DNA of 64,000 nucleotides, taken from NCBI GenBank assembly GCA_027627225.1, contig CM051026.1, forward strand, positions 4,421,915-4,485,914, given 5' to 3'. Each line of letters begins with the position of its first letter. The first letter of the stretch is position 1. The translations under genes and the position numbers were made by a program. The notes under the pieces are model-generated. The model was not told the origin of the DNA, ran no database searches, and saw nothing but the letters and a program-made list of their open reading frames with translations. Below are positions 10,416 through 22,484 of the stretch, one piece after another. Source of the DNA: Congeria kusceri. Its lineage: Eukaryota; Mollusca; Bivalvia; Myida; Dreissenidae.

Positions 10416-12069
10416 CAGGCTGTCAACTGGTCCTACTTTTTCCTGCTTTTTCTACTTTGTTAATTCACTCATACTTTTTCCTACTTTTTGGTAAAAAAAA
10501 CCTCCTATTATTCCTACTTTTTTAGTTTGCCAGAAATGAAGATGAATTAAATCATGTTCTATATAAAAAAGAACAAAGTCTATTTGTAAATGTATTGTAT
10601 AGATGGGACAATGTGGTATGTTCCCCTGCTAATTTGTCTGGAACTATTTTTATTGTATGTATTGACTTTGACATGCATAGATTGGTATTCACAGGCCTTT
10701 TAAAGGTTCTGCGATATTTAAAATGAGTTAAAAATCAAGTTAAAGTCATGTACACTGAAGAATGAATCTGTTATCATATACATGTGTAGATATAATTGTG
10801 GTTTTGTTCCCAACGGTGGGCTTACTGATGGAGCTCAGTGTACTTTCCAGCTCTAAATGTCTAGTGTAGATTTTATTCAGATCTTTTATCAAATAATGTT
10901 ATTCAAATACATATACAGGACATGAGATATTTAGAATCTGGGATTAATTGCTGACTGCCTCAGAAATCTATCAGGTTGTAGTCTACTTCATTATCACCTA
11001 CGGGTAAATTGGAAATCAAAACAATAGTTTTAATCAAGTTGTATTGACATACAACCTGACAAAATGCATTACCCAATTGTCTTCTTATTGTTAAAGAAAA
11101 TGTTTAGCGTTTTTGAAAATAATACTATTTATCGAATTTTTGTGAATATGTACCGAGTGCTATTCCTTTTATATTATGAAAGATTATCACAAAGATGGAG
11201 TCTAATCCCATCCTTGATTCTGTAAATGCTCTAACCACTTTGTTAGAAATCCTGTGTGTTTGTAAATTATGAGAAGTCGTGCTGAATTCGCCTATTCATT
11301 ATCCTCATGTCCTTCCTACCCATTGGTGTACAACAAACGCAAGGGACATATGAATTCACAGAAACAGACATCTTACTGTGGGTTCAAGTCTCTGACTGTT
11401 GATCACTTGCCCCTTACCACTGTAGGCCCAAACCACAGTAGGCTCAAGCCTTAATGGGGTCATATTCGTTCAAGTGAGAAAGCTACCCATCTAGCCTATG
11501 AAAGATCAGTAGCTATACCCAGGTGCCTGCATGTTTGTTGTCTTTCTCCACCATGAAAAGCTGGAAATCGCCATATTATAACTGGCTGATGAGTGTGACA
11601 TTAATTCCAATAAACAGTCAGATACAACTGGGAGTACAACTTCTTAAAAAAGACAATTGATTTCAAAGTGATAGATACTATTGGTAGTAGTAACTCTGTG
11701 AAACCTTTGGTATTGATGAAACATATTTTGCAGTGTACATGTTTATTGTAATCATTACCTTATATTTATATTGAGCTAGTTATTGGTATGTTTGTATTAT
11801 TAGTTAAACAATTAAAAAACCAATTCAGGATTTTTGGCAGATGTCCCATGATGACACTCCTCAAGCTGAACAGTTGCCTATTGTTAACATTGAAGGGTAA
11901 TTTACAAAGTTCAGTCAATTTAAACCTAACTTTGCTATGGTAAATGTGTTTTAAAATTCCTACTTTTTGACAAAAAATATATACTTTTTCCTACTTTTTT
12001 CCTACTTTTCTTTAAAGAAAGCCCCTATATTTTTCCTACTTTTTCACAGAGGGCTTGTTGACAGCCTGT
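10415..12069. mobile_element. Putative DNA transposon relic, TIR CAGGCTGTCAAC
   Basis: ACAGGCTGTCAAC near 10416 and GTTGACAGCCTGT near 12057 are inverted copies (13 bp). Both ends are followed inward by runs of TTTTTCCTACTTTTT. The 1.6 kb interior has no transposase-like ORF; it includes a small palindrome TCAGGTTGTA/TACAACCTGA (10971 and 11053). CAG-type ends recall hAT elements, but no 8 bp target duplication is visible, so the class is open. Confidence 0.45.
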
Positions 12070-13125
12070 AATTTCCAGTTATGTGCTCCCTACTCGACAG
12101 TTGCATGGGCTCAATTTTCATTTTCAATTTACTTGCCAGTGTTTATAGGCTCTGTAACATGACCTTGAAAAAATCAGCTGTTAATATCCCATATTCGATA
12201 GGCAACATTCCATAGAATACACTCGCTGACTGACCTGCGCCTATTAATAGTATACACGTAAACAACACTGAATCGTCTAACAAGCATCCAGAGAACCATG
12301 AGCAATAAGATTAATAATGAATGGAGAATTACTTTCATTTATAAACTTTCCATGCATGTTTATTTGGATAACTGTTGGTAAATCTATTTATTAAGAATTA
12401 TTTAGAATTGCGTGTTATCTTTTGTTCTCCTGTAGAGGCTATTCAATATATAAATAGATTTTGCATCTTTCTATAAATAGACACTGGTGGAGGCTTTGTA
12501 CATATGTAATTCAGTTTGATTTAAATTTTGCATTTTTACTTTCTGTGCGTTTTATGAATGCATTAAAACTAGAATAGTTATACACAACAACTCTCGAGAC
12601 GTATTTTCACAAAGGAATATAAATCTAATTCGCAACTATTAGGTATAACTTAACGCTTTTGTGAAATAATATTATTTAATTGTGATGAATGTTCCCTGAT
12701 GTGTGTTTTTATTTGGCACACATAGTGTAAATGCTTAATCCATAACAAATATTTTTAACGCTCATATTCCTTCTCTTCCTTATTTTCTTGGAAACAAGGT
12801 AACTTCTAGTAAATTTTGATTTGCCTGATAAATACTGTATAAATTATTTATATTTAAAAAATCACTGATGGAAAATATGAGGCGGTAAGATCAGTCAATT
12901 GTACGGACATTACATAATTAATGTGTCTTTAACGTATGGACTTTTCATAGTTTCCCAGCACCTTATGATGCTCAGCATCATTGTTTTTCTTGTGAAATAC
13001 TGATGTTTCTGCCAAATTCTTGTGTTGAGGCAATACAATCTACAAATAGACATTGTTTTTATAAGACTATGAATAAATGCATTGTTTACTAAAATAATTT
13101 AATCATGAAAACTCTTCAAATATAT
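12070..13125 (+). other. AT-rich sequence, no feature recognised
   Basis: No ORF above 60 codons with plausible composition, no tandem array and no recognisable repeat ends on either strand. Confidence 0.4.
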
Positions 13126-13126
13126 A

Positions 13127-13335
13127 TAAGCGGTGTCATGGGAAAACCGGGCTTAATGCAAGTGCGTAAGTCAGCACAGGCTAATACAGAACGGCACTTT
13201 CCGCCTACAGTGGATTTATGTTTAGAAGAGACTTCATAGAAACAGAAAATACCATAAAAGCGGAAAGTGTTGTCTCAGATCAGCATGTGCGTACTGCACA
13301 GTCCACACAGGCTGTGGAACTGATTTAAAACATGG
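13127..13335. mobile_element. Fold-back MITE
   Basis: GGCACTTTCCGCC (about 13194) and GCGGAAAGTGTTGTC (about 13260) are inverted. Outside them CAGCACAGGCTAATACAG pairs loosely with the CACACAGGCTGTGG side, and AAGTGCGTAAG with CATGTGCGTACT. The layout AAAGTG...GGCTAAT..TTTCCGC..GAGACTTCAT..GCGGAAAG matches a common bivalve fold-back element as I remember it. Diverged, non-coding. Confidence 0.55.
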
Positions 13336-13656
13336 CATAGTTCATCAGTACATTGCTTTGACATGAAATAATTATATTCTTTTTATTTATTTTAAATATA
13401 GAAACATTTCATACTACTGTTTTAGGAGCTAGCCACATGAAAAATTGAGTTTGCTATTTGATGATGAAAATTGACTTCTTTTTTTTAAAATGCTATCGAA
13501 ATATAATGTTAAATGCATATAGAATAACTATCTATGAAGAAATGAGCCTGTTCGTTTATAAACCTAATCAACCTAATGCATCAGTTTAAAATATTCATGT
13601 TGGATATTCAATTTACATGATTTACAAACATTTACAACATATGCCAAATATCATTT

Positions 13657-15560
13657 TAGCTCACCTGAGCATAACGTGCTCATGGTGAGCTTTTAGGATC
13701 GCCTTTTGTCCTTCGTGCATCGTGTGTCGTGTGTCAACATTTTCATTCAAAGAACATCTAAACTGCTGGACAGATTTTTACCAAACTTCAAATGATCCTT
13801 GGGTGAGCCTCTTTCAAATCGTTCCGGTCCGATGCATATGTAGGTCACAAGAGCTAAAAATAGATTTTAAAACTGAAAACTTTAAAAATCTTCTTCTCTG
13901 AAACCACAAGGCTTAAAGCTTTCATATTTGATATGTGACATCCTGTAGTGGTCCTCTACAAAGATTGTTCAAACTATGCCCCTGGTGCCAAAACTGGCCC
14001 TGCCCCGGGGATCTCATGGTTTATATAAACTTGTATAGCGAAATGACTTTTATTATCTTCTTCTCTGAAACCGCAAGGCCTAGAGTTCTCATATTTGGTA
14101 TGAAACATTGTGTAGTGGTCCTCTACAAAGATTGTTCAAATGATGCCTTGGGGTCAAAACTGGCCACACCACAGGGGTCACATTGTTTACATAGACTTTA
14201 ATAGCAAAGTGACTTTAAAAATCTTCTCCTCTGAAAGCGCAGTGCCTAGAGGTTTCATATTTGGTATGTAACATTGTATGGTGGTCCTCTACAAAGATTG
14301 TTCAAATTAAGCCCCTGGGGTCAAAACTGGCCACAACTTGGGGGTCACATGGTTTATATAGACTTCAATAGCAAAATGACTTTAAAAATCTTCTCCTCTG
14401 TAACCACAAGGCCCAGAGGTTTCGTATTTGGTATGTAAAATTGTAATGTGGTCCTCTACAAAGGTTGTTCAAATGATGCCCCTGGGGTCAAAACTGGCCA
14501 CGCCCCAGGGGTCACAAGGTTTATATAGACTTGAATAGCAAAATGACTTCAAAGATCTTCTCCTCTGAAACCTCAGGGCCCAGAGGTTTCATATATTGTA
14601 TGTAACATTGTATAGTTGTCCTCTACAAAAATTGTTTAAATGATGCCCCTGGGGTCAAAACTGGCCACACCCTGGGGCTCACATGGTTAATATATACTTA
14701 AATAGTAAAATGACTTTAAAAATCTTTTTCTGTGAAACTGCAAGGCCTTGTGGTTTCATATTGAAATGGTACATTGTATAGTGGTCCTCTACAAAGATTG
14801 TTCAAATGATGCCCCTGGGGTGAAAACTGGCCACACCCTGGAGGTCACATGGTTCATATAGACTTCCATAGCAAAATGAATTTTAAAATCTTCTCTGAAA
14901 CCGCAAGGCCTAGAGGTTTCATATTTGGTATTTAACATTGTATAGTGGTCCTCTACAAAGATTGTTCAAATGATGCCCCTGTGGTCAAAACTGGCCACAC
15001 CCCGAGGTAACATGGTTTAAATAGACTTGAATAGCAAAATGACTTTAAAAATCTTTTCCTCTGAAACCACAAGGCCCAGAGGTTTCATATTTGGTATGTA
15101 ACATTGTATAGTAGTCCTCTACAAAGATTGTTCAAATGGTGCCCCTGGAATGAAAACTGGCCACACCCTGGGGGTCACATGGTTTATATAGACTTGAATA
15201 GCAAAATGACTTTTAAAATCATCTCCTCTGAAACCGCAAGGCCTAGAGGTTTCATATTTGGCATGTAACACTGTATAGTAGTCCTCTACAGAGATTGTTC
15301 AAATGAAGCCCCTGGGGTCAAAACTGGCCACAACTTGGGGGTCACATATTTTATATAGACTTAAATAGCAAAATTTCCTCTGAACTTTCAAGGCCTAGAG
15401 GTTTTATATTTGGTATGCAACATTGTGTAGTGGTGCTCTATAAAGATAGTTCAAATGATGCCCCTGGGGTCAAAGCTGGGCACACCCAGGGTCTCATATG
15501 GTTAATATAGACGTAATTGGCAAAATGATTAAAAAAAATTATTCTCTGAAACCATAAGGC
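13657..15560 (+). repeat. 166 bp tandem array behind an AGCTCACCTGAG fold-back
   Basis: The 5' end is a strong hairpin: AGCTCAC..GAGC (13658-13670) pairs with GCTC..GTGAGCT (13678-13691). About ten units follow. The landmark CTCTACAAAG occurs at 13953, 14121, 14287, 14453, 14621, 14787, 14951, 15117 and 15283, a spacing of 164-168 bp. Each unit has TTCATATTTGGTATG, GGTCAAAACTGGCCAC, GGTTTATATAGACTT and AAAATCTTCTCCTCTGAAAC. Units are diverged by 5-20 percent by eye. Non-coding. Confidence 0.9.
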
Positions 15561-15579
15561 CCAGAGGTTTCGTATGTGG

Positions 15580-15780
15580 TTAAAACATTATATTGAGACC
15601 TGGATTGGGATTGCATCTGGGATAGATGGGGTCAAGGTCACTGTTAGTTAAAATAGAAATACGGTTTCCGCTCATTAACTTTAGAATGCATTGAGATATT
15701 TTAAAGAAAATTTATACATAGATACCTTATATTGACACCTCGCATGGGATTTCATATGGGGTGGGAGGGTATATAATACA
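15580..15780 (+). repeat. Family D fragment
   Basis: GAGACCTGGATTGGGATT, GGTTTCCGCTCATTAACTT, TTATACATAGATACCTTATA and ATATGGGGTGGG match blocks of family D at 20480-20740. Both ends of the family are missing. Confidence 0.55.
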
Positions 15781-15794
15781 GTATATAATAAGTT

Positions 15795-16262
15795 TTTATT
15801 CCCCCGGCATCTTGATGCAGAAGGCATAATATAGTGATCGTCCTGTCCGTCTGTCCTATCATCTTTCCGTCCTAGCCGTCTGTGACAAGGTTAAGTAGAT
15901 TTTACTGTTTCATCTAGCACCAACACAGCTTACTACAACACTTTGATACTTACACTGTTGTTGCTTATGACCATTCCCTATCCATCCATATCACCCAACC
16001 TCACTTTGACCTTGACCTAATTTGGACTTATAATAATTCAAAAGTGCCATTTCTTGGTTAACTAGATTTTACCGTTTCGTCGAGCACCAACACTGCTTAC
16101 TACAACACTTGGATACATACACAGTTGTTACTTATGACCGTTCCCAATCCACCCATATCATCCAACCTCACTTTGACCTTGACCTAATTTGGTCTAAGAA
16201 ATGGGCTATCCAGCACCAACCGGAGGCATGTGTTTTTATCAAACACAGAATCTTGTTTTTGT
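15795..16262 (+). repeat. Interspersed repeat family E (complete, both hairpins)
   Basis: Begins CCCCCGGCATCTTGATGC, a fold-back with stem GCATC/GATGC, then TCCTGTCCGTCTGTCC. Two core units of about 200 bp follow (ACCAACAC-GCTTACTACAACACTT, CTCACTTTGACCTTGACC). It ends with a 7 bp stem TGTGTTT/AAACACA (16229-16247) and GAATCTTGTTTTTG. Confidence 0.65.
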
Positions 16263-16328
16263 TTACAGTTTTTAAAATATCAATAATTTATTGTGGTTAC
16301 AATCGATAGTTATTTGTGTATACATGTA

Positions 16329-16917
16329 CAGTGAAATCACGATTATGCAAATTGCGATTATATGAAATGATGACCTACTACGAACAACAGCTGCAGTCCT
16401 GTCGTTTTGCCATCTTTATTCAATGTGAAAAATGATCTTTTAATCGCGTTTATACCAGAAATGCAATTATACAAACAATTATCATGGTCAGATGACGATT
16501 AAATATGTGTGAAAAAGATGCGATTATACGAATCACTGACAAGGGGATGTTTTGACACCTCTTCGAGTGACAGCTACCATCCTGTGTTTCGCGTAATACA
16601 GAATGGAAGTTGAGAAACACTGTGCTACAAATTTATCTGATAGGGCATTGCATAATTTAGGTAAAATCTCACACAAGCATGATTACAATATGTATATTGT
16701 TTATAAAATAATTAATTTTGAATAAATATTTTAATTCAATGTGTTATTATAGTTCTTATGTTTTAATACACAGTAATACTTTATTATAAGTCCAATTATG
16801 CAGCAATTATATAAATACTGAAATTATAGAACGATATTCCGTATTTGTTTAAGAAAAATGTGATTATACGAGTCATCACGGCGGTCCCGTGACTTTAGTA
16901 TAATCACGATTGTACTA
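16329..16917. mobile_element. Pogo/Tigger-like non-autonomous element with TA duplication
   Basis: The left end CAGTGAAATCACGATTATGC and the right end, read on the minus strand TAGTACAATCGTGATTATAC, agree at about two thirds of 24 positions and are flanked by TA on both sides (16327-16328 and 16918-16919). Internal GATTATACGAA motifs repeat near both ends, a habit of pogo-group elements. The 589 bp interior has no transposase. Confidence 0.6.
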
Positions 16918-16929
16918 TAATTATCATAA

Positions 16930-17580
16930 TGCTCTCACTTGATCCATGAGTGAGCATCTGTGAAATAATTGTGGTTCTACACAGTCTGTCAACGTTTTAA
17001 TTCGGTAAAAATATAAAGCATACGCAGGAATTCGCTCTCTCGTATGCATTTTTGTATATTTGAGAATTCTTCCATGTCCATTTATAATTGTTCTTCGTGT
17101 ACCGCATGCTTTAAAATAGAAAATCCCTCCATGTTTGTTGCATCTACTGCAAACATGTTTGTAATATACGCATCTTTTTCTGGATCAAAAGAAAACATAA
17201 AGACATAATTTTTTAGTCTTATAGGTATTAAATGTGAAAGTAAAGTTCATAATTAATATGAGAATAAAGTGTATTGTACTGGATTGTGATTTCCTCCATC
17301 AGTCTAAATTGTGTTGGCCATTCGTGTATTTTACTCTTCTATTGCATTGACTGTGCATTATTTGTTGAAAATGATTATACTTGGTGGTTCTGAAATAGAT
17401 ATCGAAACCTGCAGAAGGTAAAATAAAATAAAACACTTCAAAGTATAAGTACAAAAGGAGATATTTAGTTGCAAAGCATATCATATCATGTGACTGACTT
17501 TACAGCTTTTATATTGAAACGTGAAAGCAATTGTAAATGTACAAAAGCACAATCACACATCTATTAACATATTTCTCTTT
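16930..17580 (+). other. AT-rich sequence, no feature recognised
   Basis: Short ORFs only (at most 61 codons), with no protein-like composition and no repeat ends. Confidence 0.4.
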
Positions 17581-17589
17581 AGCATATCA

Positions 17590-18200
17590 CCAGAGCTACT
17601 TAGATCCGCTCAATTGATAGAAAATGCAAAAAAGTTTAGTGGAAATAATATGCCTTATAATGTTCTGTGGCCCAATTATGTTTGAAAACTGATCAATAGA
17701 CACTACACATTTTGAATAGTTTAAAAAAAATTGAGATTGCCTTTCTCAATGAATTCCTTTGCGTATAATAGTCCTGATCAAATAACCAAAAGCTTCGTTT
17801 TACTTTTTTTTTATGTACACCTGAAGTTAAAATAGTTTTTAATAGGGTATTTAAGAAGGTACCCAGCCGTTAAACCCACTCAGAATGGCAATTTGACCTA
17901 CTGATCAATATAATGTACCATTCTTATCATTCTGTTCTTGTGTAAATACAACCTATTGAAATGCCTTTATATGCGTTGGTTCTTCACGAGACACTCTAGA
18001 CCTAAACCATTCATGTTGAAATCAATGAAAGCCTTGATTGAAATTGTTGTAATACTAGAACTAATTCAATTCAATGCAGGTGCAACACCAAAATCTGTAT
18101 TGGACATATTTATAAAGGGTGCTGGGTTTAAAGCATATTAATTATCTAACTTTTTAGGCTATTCCAAAATGTCTTGCAATTACAAGATTTTAGGACAAAT
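17590..18200 (+). repeat. Low-copy repeat paralogous to parts of 4600-8090
   Basis: Three ordered blocks match the first locus: 17590-17800 with 4620-4830, 17890-18060 with 6330-6460 (shared TGTACCATT, AATACAAC-ATTGAA and CATTCATG), and 18150-18190 with 8020-8070 (AAAATGTCTTGCAATT). In the first locus these are separated by the family C repeat and the TIR element, so this copy may show the uninterrupted arrangement. The following 18200-18750 holds nothing recognised. Confidence 0.5.
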
Positions 18201-18750
18201 TTTTAAAGGGACTGCACTACAGATGGTCTAATTGTAAGAACTAAAGAAAATTATAAAAAAATACACATTTTTCTTATATAATCATATAGAATACATTACA
18301 AAAATAAGCACATATGTTTTTATTTACCTGTATACAATGGTTTTATATAGTTTTTGTCTATCGGTCTAAAATCTATAGCATCTGCAGGCGCTATAACTCA
18401 CTGAGTGATTTTAAAATAGTGCTGTTTATATTTAGGTTATTACATGAAAGTTAAATGTTGTCCAGTCGTGCTTACGCATATTTGTATCAGGTGCTTGTAT
18501 TGGGAAAAGCCGCAGTATTTATAAATCTGGAATTCCGGGTTCAAGGACATTTTTTCAATAAATTATACAGTTTATGACAGTATTTGATCGTGTTCTATAC
18601 AAAAAAATGATCTTTTTACTGTTTATTCATAACTACAAAAAGAGCACATTTTTATGCCCATCTGGAGTGCCGTATCTTTAATTATAAGAACCACTTAGGA
18701 TAAACAATAATGATAACTTATAAAACCAATAAGGTGGTATTTAATTTTTA

Positions 18751-19140
18751 TGCCCCAATTTTCTGAGTGGTCGTGTATAGATTTGCCAGTGTCTGTCTGA
18801 TTTTTGTGTCGCGCGTAACTCAAAAACTGTTACTGCTAGTGCAATGAAACTTTATAAACTTGTTTATCAGCATATGAACATGTGCACCTGATTATTTTGG
18901 TGAAATTTTTCTGACGTCAGTGGAGTTATGGCACTTTTTTAGCAAAAAAAATAATTTTTTTGACTTGTGTCGCGTGTTACTTGAAAAGTGTAACTGCTAG
19001 TGATGAAACTTAATAAACATGTTCATCAGCATGTAAACTTGTGCACCTGGGTATTTTGGTGCAGTTTTTTTCGACATTAGTGGAGTTTTGTGACAACCAG
19101 CGGAATGTGGATGGCATCCGTGTCCTACGGACACAAGTCT
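18751..19140 (+). repeat. Interspersed repeat family A, copy 4
   Basis: TATGCCCCAATTTTCTGAG, GATTTGCCAGTGTCTGTCTG and TCGCGCGTAACTCAAAAACT lead into core units. It ends GACAACCAGCGGAATGTGG, hairpin GTGTCC-TAC-GGACAC, AAGT, then CTATTTT, so the terminal CTAG is mutated in this copy. Confidence 0.7.
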
Positions 19141-19362
19141 ATTTTATAGTTTGTAAGAATCTTTGGAAACTATGAACTGTACATGACTGAATCATGGTAT
19201 CATGGCGTGACCTGAAAAATATATGTGCTATTTATATGTATCCATACTTTGGTAGTCCTTTAGGGGTATTGAGATGGAAAAATATCATACTGCATTTAAA
19301 GCATTTCAGCCATACTGTAGACAGTCTGTTGAGTATGCAGATATTTTGGTTGAAACCATTAT

Positions 19363-20200
19363 TATACCCCCACAAACGAAGTTTAGGGGGGTATATAGGA
19401 GTGAGCTTGTCGGTCCGTCCGTCTGTCCGTCTGTTGGTTTTTCGTTTCCAGATGATAACTTAAGAAAGGCTTGACATAATCAAATACTTTTTGGTACACA
19501 TGTGTAACATCATATAATACGGGTCAAGTTCGATGTTGGTTACAAACCACTAAATTTTGACAGAGTTATGGCCATATTTTGACTGAAAATTCCCTAAAAA
19601 TATGGTTTCCGGATGATAACTCAAGAAAGGCTTCACATGTTCAAATAATTTTTGGTACACAGGTGTAACATCATAGAATACAGGTCAAGTTTGACTTTGG
19701 TTACAAACCACTAAATTTTGACAGAGTTATGGCCCTTTATTTGACTTAAATTCCCTAAAAACATAGTTTCCTGACGATAACTCAACAATGGCTGACATAT
19801 TTAAATAATTATTGGTACACATGTGTAGCATCATAAAGTACAGGTCAAGTTCGACTTTGGTTACAAAGCACTAAATTTTGACACAGTTTTTATGGCCCTA
19901 TTTGGACTTAAATTCCCCCCAAAACATGGACAATAACTCATTAAAGGCTTCACATATTTAAATTATTTTTGGTACATAGGTGTATCATCATAAAAAAGAG
20001 ATCAAGTTCAACTTTGGTTACAAACCACTAAATGTTGACAGCTTTATGGCTTGTATCGAAATTATATTTTTCCAAATACACTGTTGACCATTCACAAATA
20101 TAAGCATTCTCTATGTGTCCATTTCTTTCAAATGAATGCCATAGTTTTGTGACAAGGCCATATTGTGTGGGTATATCCATCACTCATGTGACAATTTTAG
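19363..20200 (+). repeat. Interspersed repeat family B (complete)
   Basis: The 5' fold-back is TATACCCCC (19363) against GGGGGGTATA (19386), followed by TCGGTCCGTCCGTCTGTCCG. Four core units of about 150 bp contain GATGATAACTcAAGAAAGGC, TTGGTACACATGTGTAAC and CACTAAATTTTGACAGAGTT. The 3' end is GACAAGGCCATATTGTGTGG, then hairpin ATCACTCATGTGAC and ATTTTAGT (CTAG decayed). Confidence 0.75.
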
Positions 20201-20270
20201 TGGTCTCAGTTGTGGAGGAAAAGCAGTACACAATACAATTCTCTCTTTGGCACAGGACTGGGGTTTATTA

Positions 20271-20840
20271 TTATGCCCCTGTTCGAAGAAGTGGGGTATC
20301 TTGCTTTGCACCTGTCCGTCGGTCGGTCGGTCTGTCGGATGGTCAGTAGACCATTTTGTTTCCGCACGATATCTAGAGAATGCTTTGACCTACGATCATG
20401 AAAGTTGGTATGCTGGTTACTTGCAAGGAAAGGAAGACGCCTATACATTTTGAGGTCAACAGGTCAAAGGTCACTGTTGCTACAAATAAAAAAACAGTTT
20501 CAGCTCAATAACTTAAGAACGCATCTAGATAGTTTAATGAAACTTTATACATAGATACCTTATATCAAGACCTCGCTTGGAATAGTATATGGGGTGGGTG
20601 GTGTCATGGTCAGGGTCACCATTACTAAAATTTGAAAAACGGTTTCCGCTCAATAACTTGAGAAAGGATAGAGATATTTTAATGAAACTTCATACAAAGA
20701 TACCTTATATTGAGACCATGCTTGGGATTGCATATTAAAAAAGAATCATAACAATTGCACATATTCGCAACTTAGCTGCAAGTTGGGGGGGGGGGGGGGC
20801 ATACATCTTTGACAAACAACTCGTGTTTGAATAAGATCTG
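20271..20840 (+). repeat. Interspersed repeat family D (complete)
   Basis: The fold-back TGCCCCTGTTCGAAGAAGTG closes with GGGTA, followed by CACCTGTCCGTCGGTCGG. Core text includes TTTGACCTACGATCATG, GAGGTCAACAGGTCAAAGGT and TCAATAACTT-AGAA. Near the end there is a run of about 14 G (20785-20799), then ACAAACAACTCGTGTTTG, a variant of the usual terminal tag. A second copy lies at 39414-39985. Confidence 0.7.
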
Positions 20841-21117
20841 GAAAGTGTAATCATAGTGTAATTATGTGCCATTTGTCACTGCAGCATAGTATCGTGTTGC
20901 TGATTTCTGTCACGCAAACAATTTAACAAAACCTGCCAAAAACCTACTTTAAACGAATCAGTAGCAACATATTGTTTGGAAATAAGAGCCTTACAGTGTA
21001 GTCAAAATAGTTGGGTTATTTTGTAATCCTCGTTGGCACTTGAGTGCTTTTAGTGCATATATAATGACATGCTATTATACATATTTTTTTGTGTCTGAAC
21101 AGATGATGAATGATTTA

Positions 21118-21186
21118 TGGTCCAATTATTCTTATTATTGAGGGAGAATCATGGTCCAATTATTCTTATTACTGAGGGAGAATTTT
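21118..21186 (+). repeat. 34 bp direct duplication
   Basis: ATGGTCCAATTATTCTTATT..TGAGGGAGAAT is present twice in tandem (21117 and 21151) with a single substitution. The surrounding 20840-21780 shows nothing else. Confidence 0.75.
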
Positions 21187-21803
21187 ATCTAAGTGTTATC
21201 ATAATTACATACAAAATCGACAACACCTTGAATGCTACCATTGTGCTTTCATGTCGGTGCTATTAGGTCTATTCTTAGGAAGGCCACTAGCTTTACTAAT
21301 GAACAGTTTTCATAACAAAAGCAGATAATTATAAGTGGTTGCATATTTGTTAGGTATTTGCTATGTAATGATAATTGTTGGAAAATAAGTGGCAAACCAA
21401 GATTTATTTTGTGAGCATTGGAAAAAAATTTCATGTCATGTTACAGAATTGTCCTTCACTTGTAGCAAATGGAATACCTTAAAACAAGGTGTATTACACG
21501 TATATAATTTTTTGGGTGGAAAATGTGGGAAAAAATAGTTGGGAGCCAAAAATAGGTTGAAAATGTGTGTTGTGGAGCTTTGCGATCAGTTTTTAACAAA
21601 AAGAAAGTATAAAAATCGTATCAGATTAAAAACAAAATCAAATTAAATGTTTGACATGTTTACAGCGTATTACAGCTTTTCCAAGCTTTTATGTGATATA
21701 GACGCTTTGAAAGCAAAGGTTACATTACACCAACATGTTATTGGCAAGTTCATACATTTTTTGTAAAATACTAAAAAGGACACTAATATCTCAATCTACT
21801 TAA

Positions 21804-22102
21804 CAACATTAATGACATAATCCATGAAACACGCAACATTAATGACATAAGCCAGGAAACACACAATATTAATGACATAAGCCAGGAAACACACAATATT
21901 AATGACATAAGCCAGGAAACACACAACATTAATGACATAAGCCAGGAAACACACAATATTAATGACATAAGCCAGGAAACACACAATATTAATGACATAA
22001 GCCAGGAAACACACAACATTAATGACATAAGCCAGGAAACACGCAACATTAATGACATAAGCCAGGAAACACACAATATTAATGACATAAGCCAGGAAAA
22101 AC
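21804..22102 (+). repeat. 30 bp tandem array, about 10 copies
   Basis: The unit AATGACATAAGCCAGGAAAC plus ACACAATATT repeats with no length change; the only regular variation is ACACAATATT versus ACACAACATT. Because 30 is divisible by three and the unit lacks stops, the minus strand is open in two frames, giving hydrophobic decapeptide repeats. I treat these as by-products. Confidence 0.9.
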
Positions 22103-22484
22103 ACAAAACGAACCAATTTCAAAATATATATTTACACCTATTGAGTTGCAAATTTTTTTAATGTTTTTCACACATTTCGTAAGACAAAGGAAATTATCAC
22201 AATATTGACAATGGCCCCAAATACAGTTGCTGTACTCGGGACAGTTGGGCCTGGTATTATTAGAACAACAATAACTTGTAATAAACAAAAATGGCCGAAA
22301 TTGGCTTCATTTCTTCTCAATTTTAGTCAAATGTACTGTTACAAATGCTGGATACAGACCTGAAATGATAATAAAAATAATTACTATCACTTGTTAACAT
22401 TGTCCCTTCAGTTCTTAATAGTATAGATCAATTAATTATGCTAATAGTCCATAATGTATAATAGCATAAAACAAATAGCATAAT

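Noticed and set aside
21783..22122. Two long minus-strand ORFs encoding hydrophobic decapeptide repeats
   Set aside because: They are translations of the stop-free 30 bp tandem array in two frames; no start context, no flanking coding sequence.
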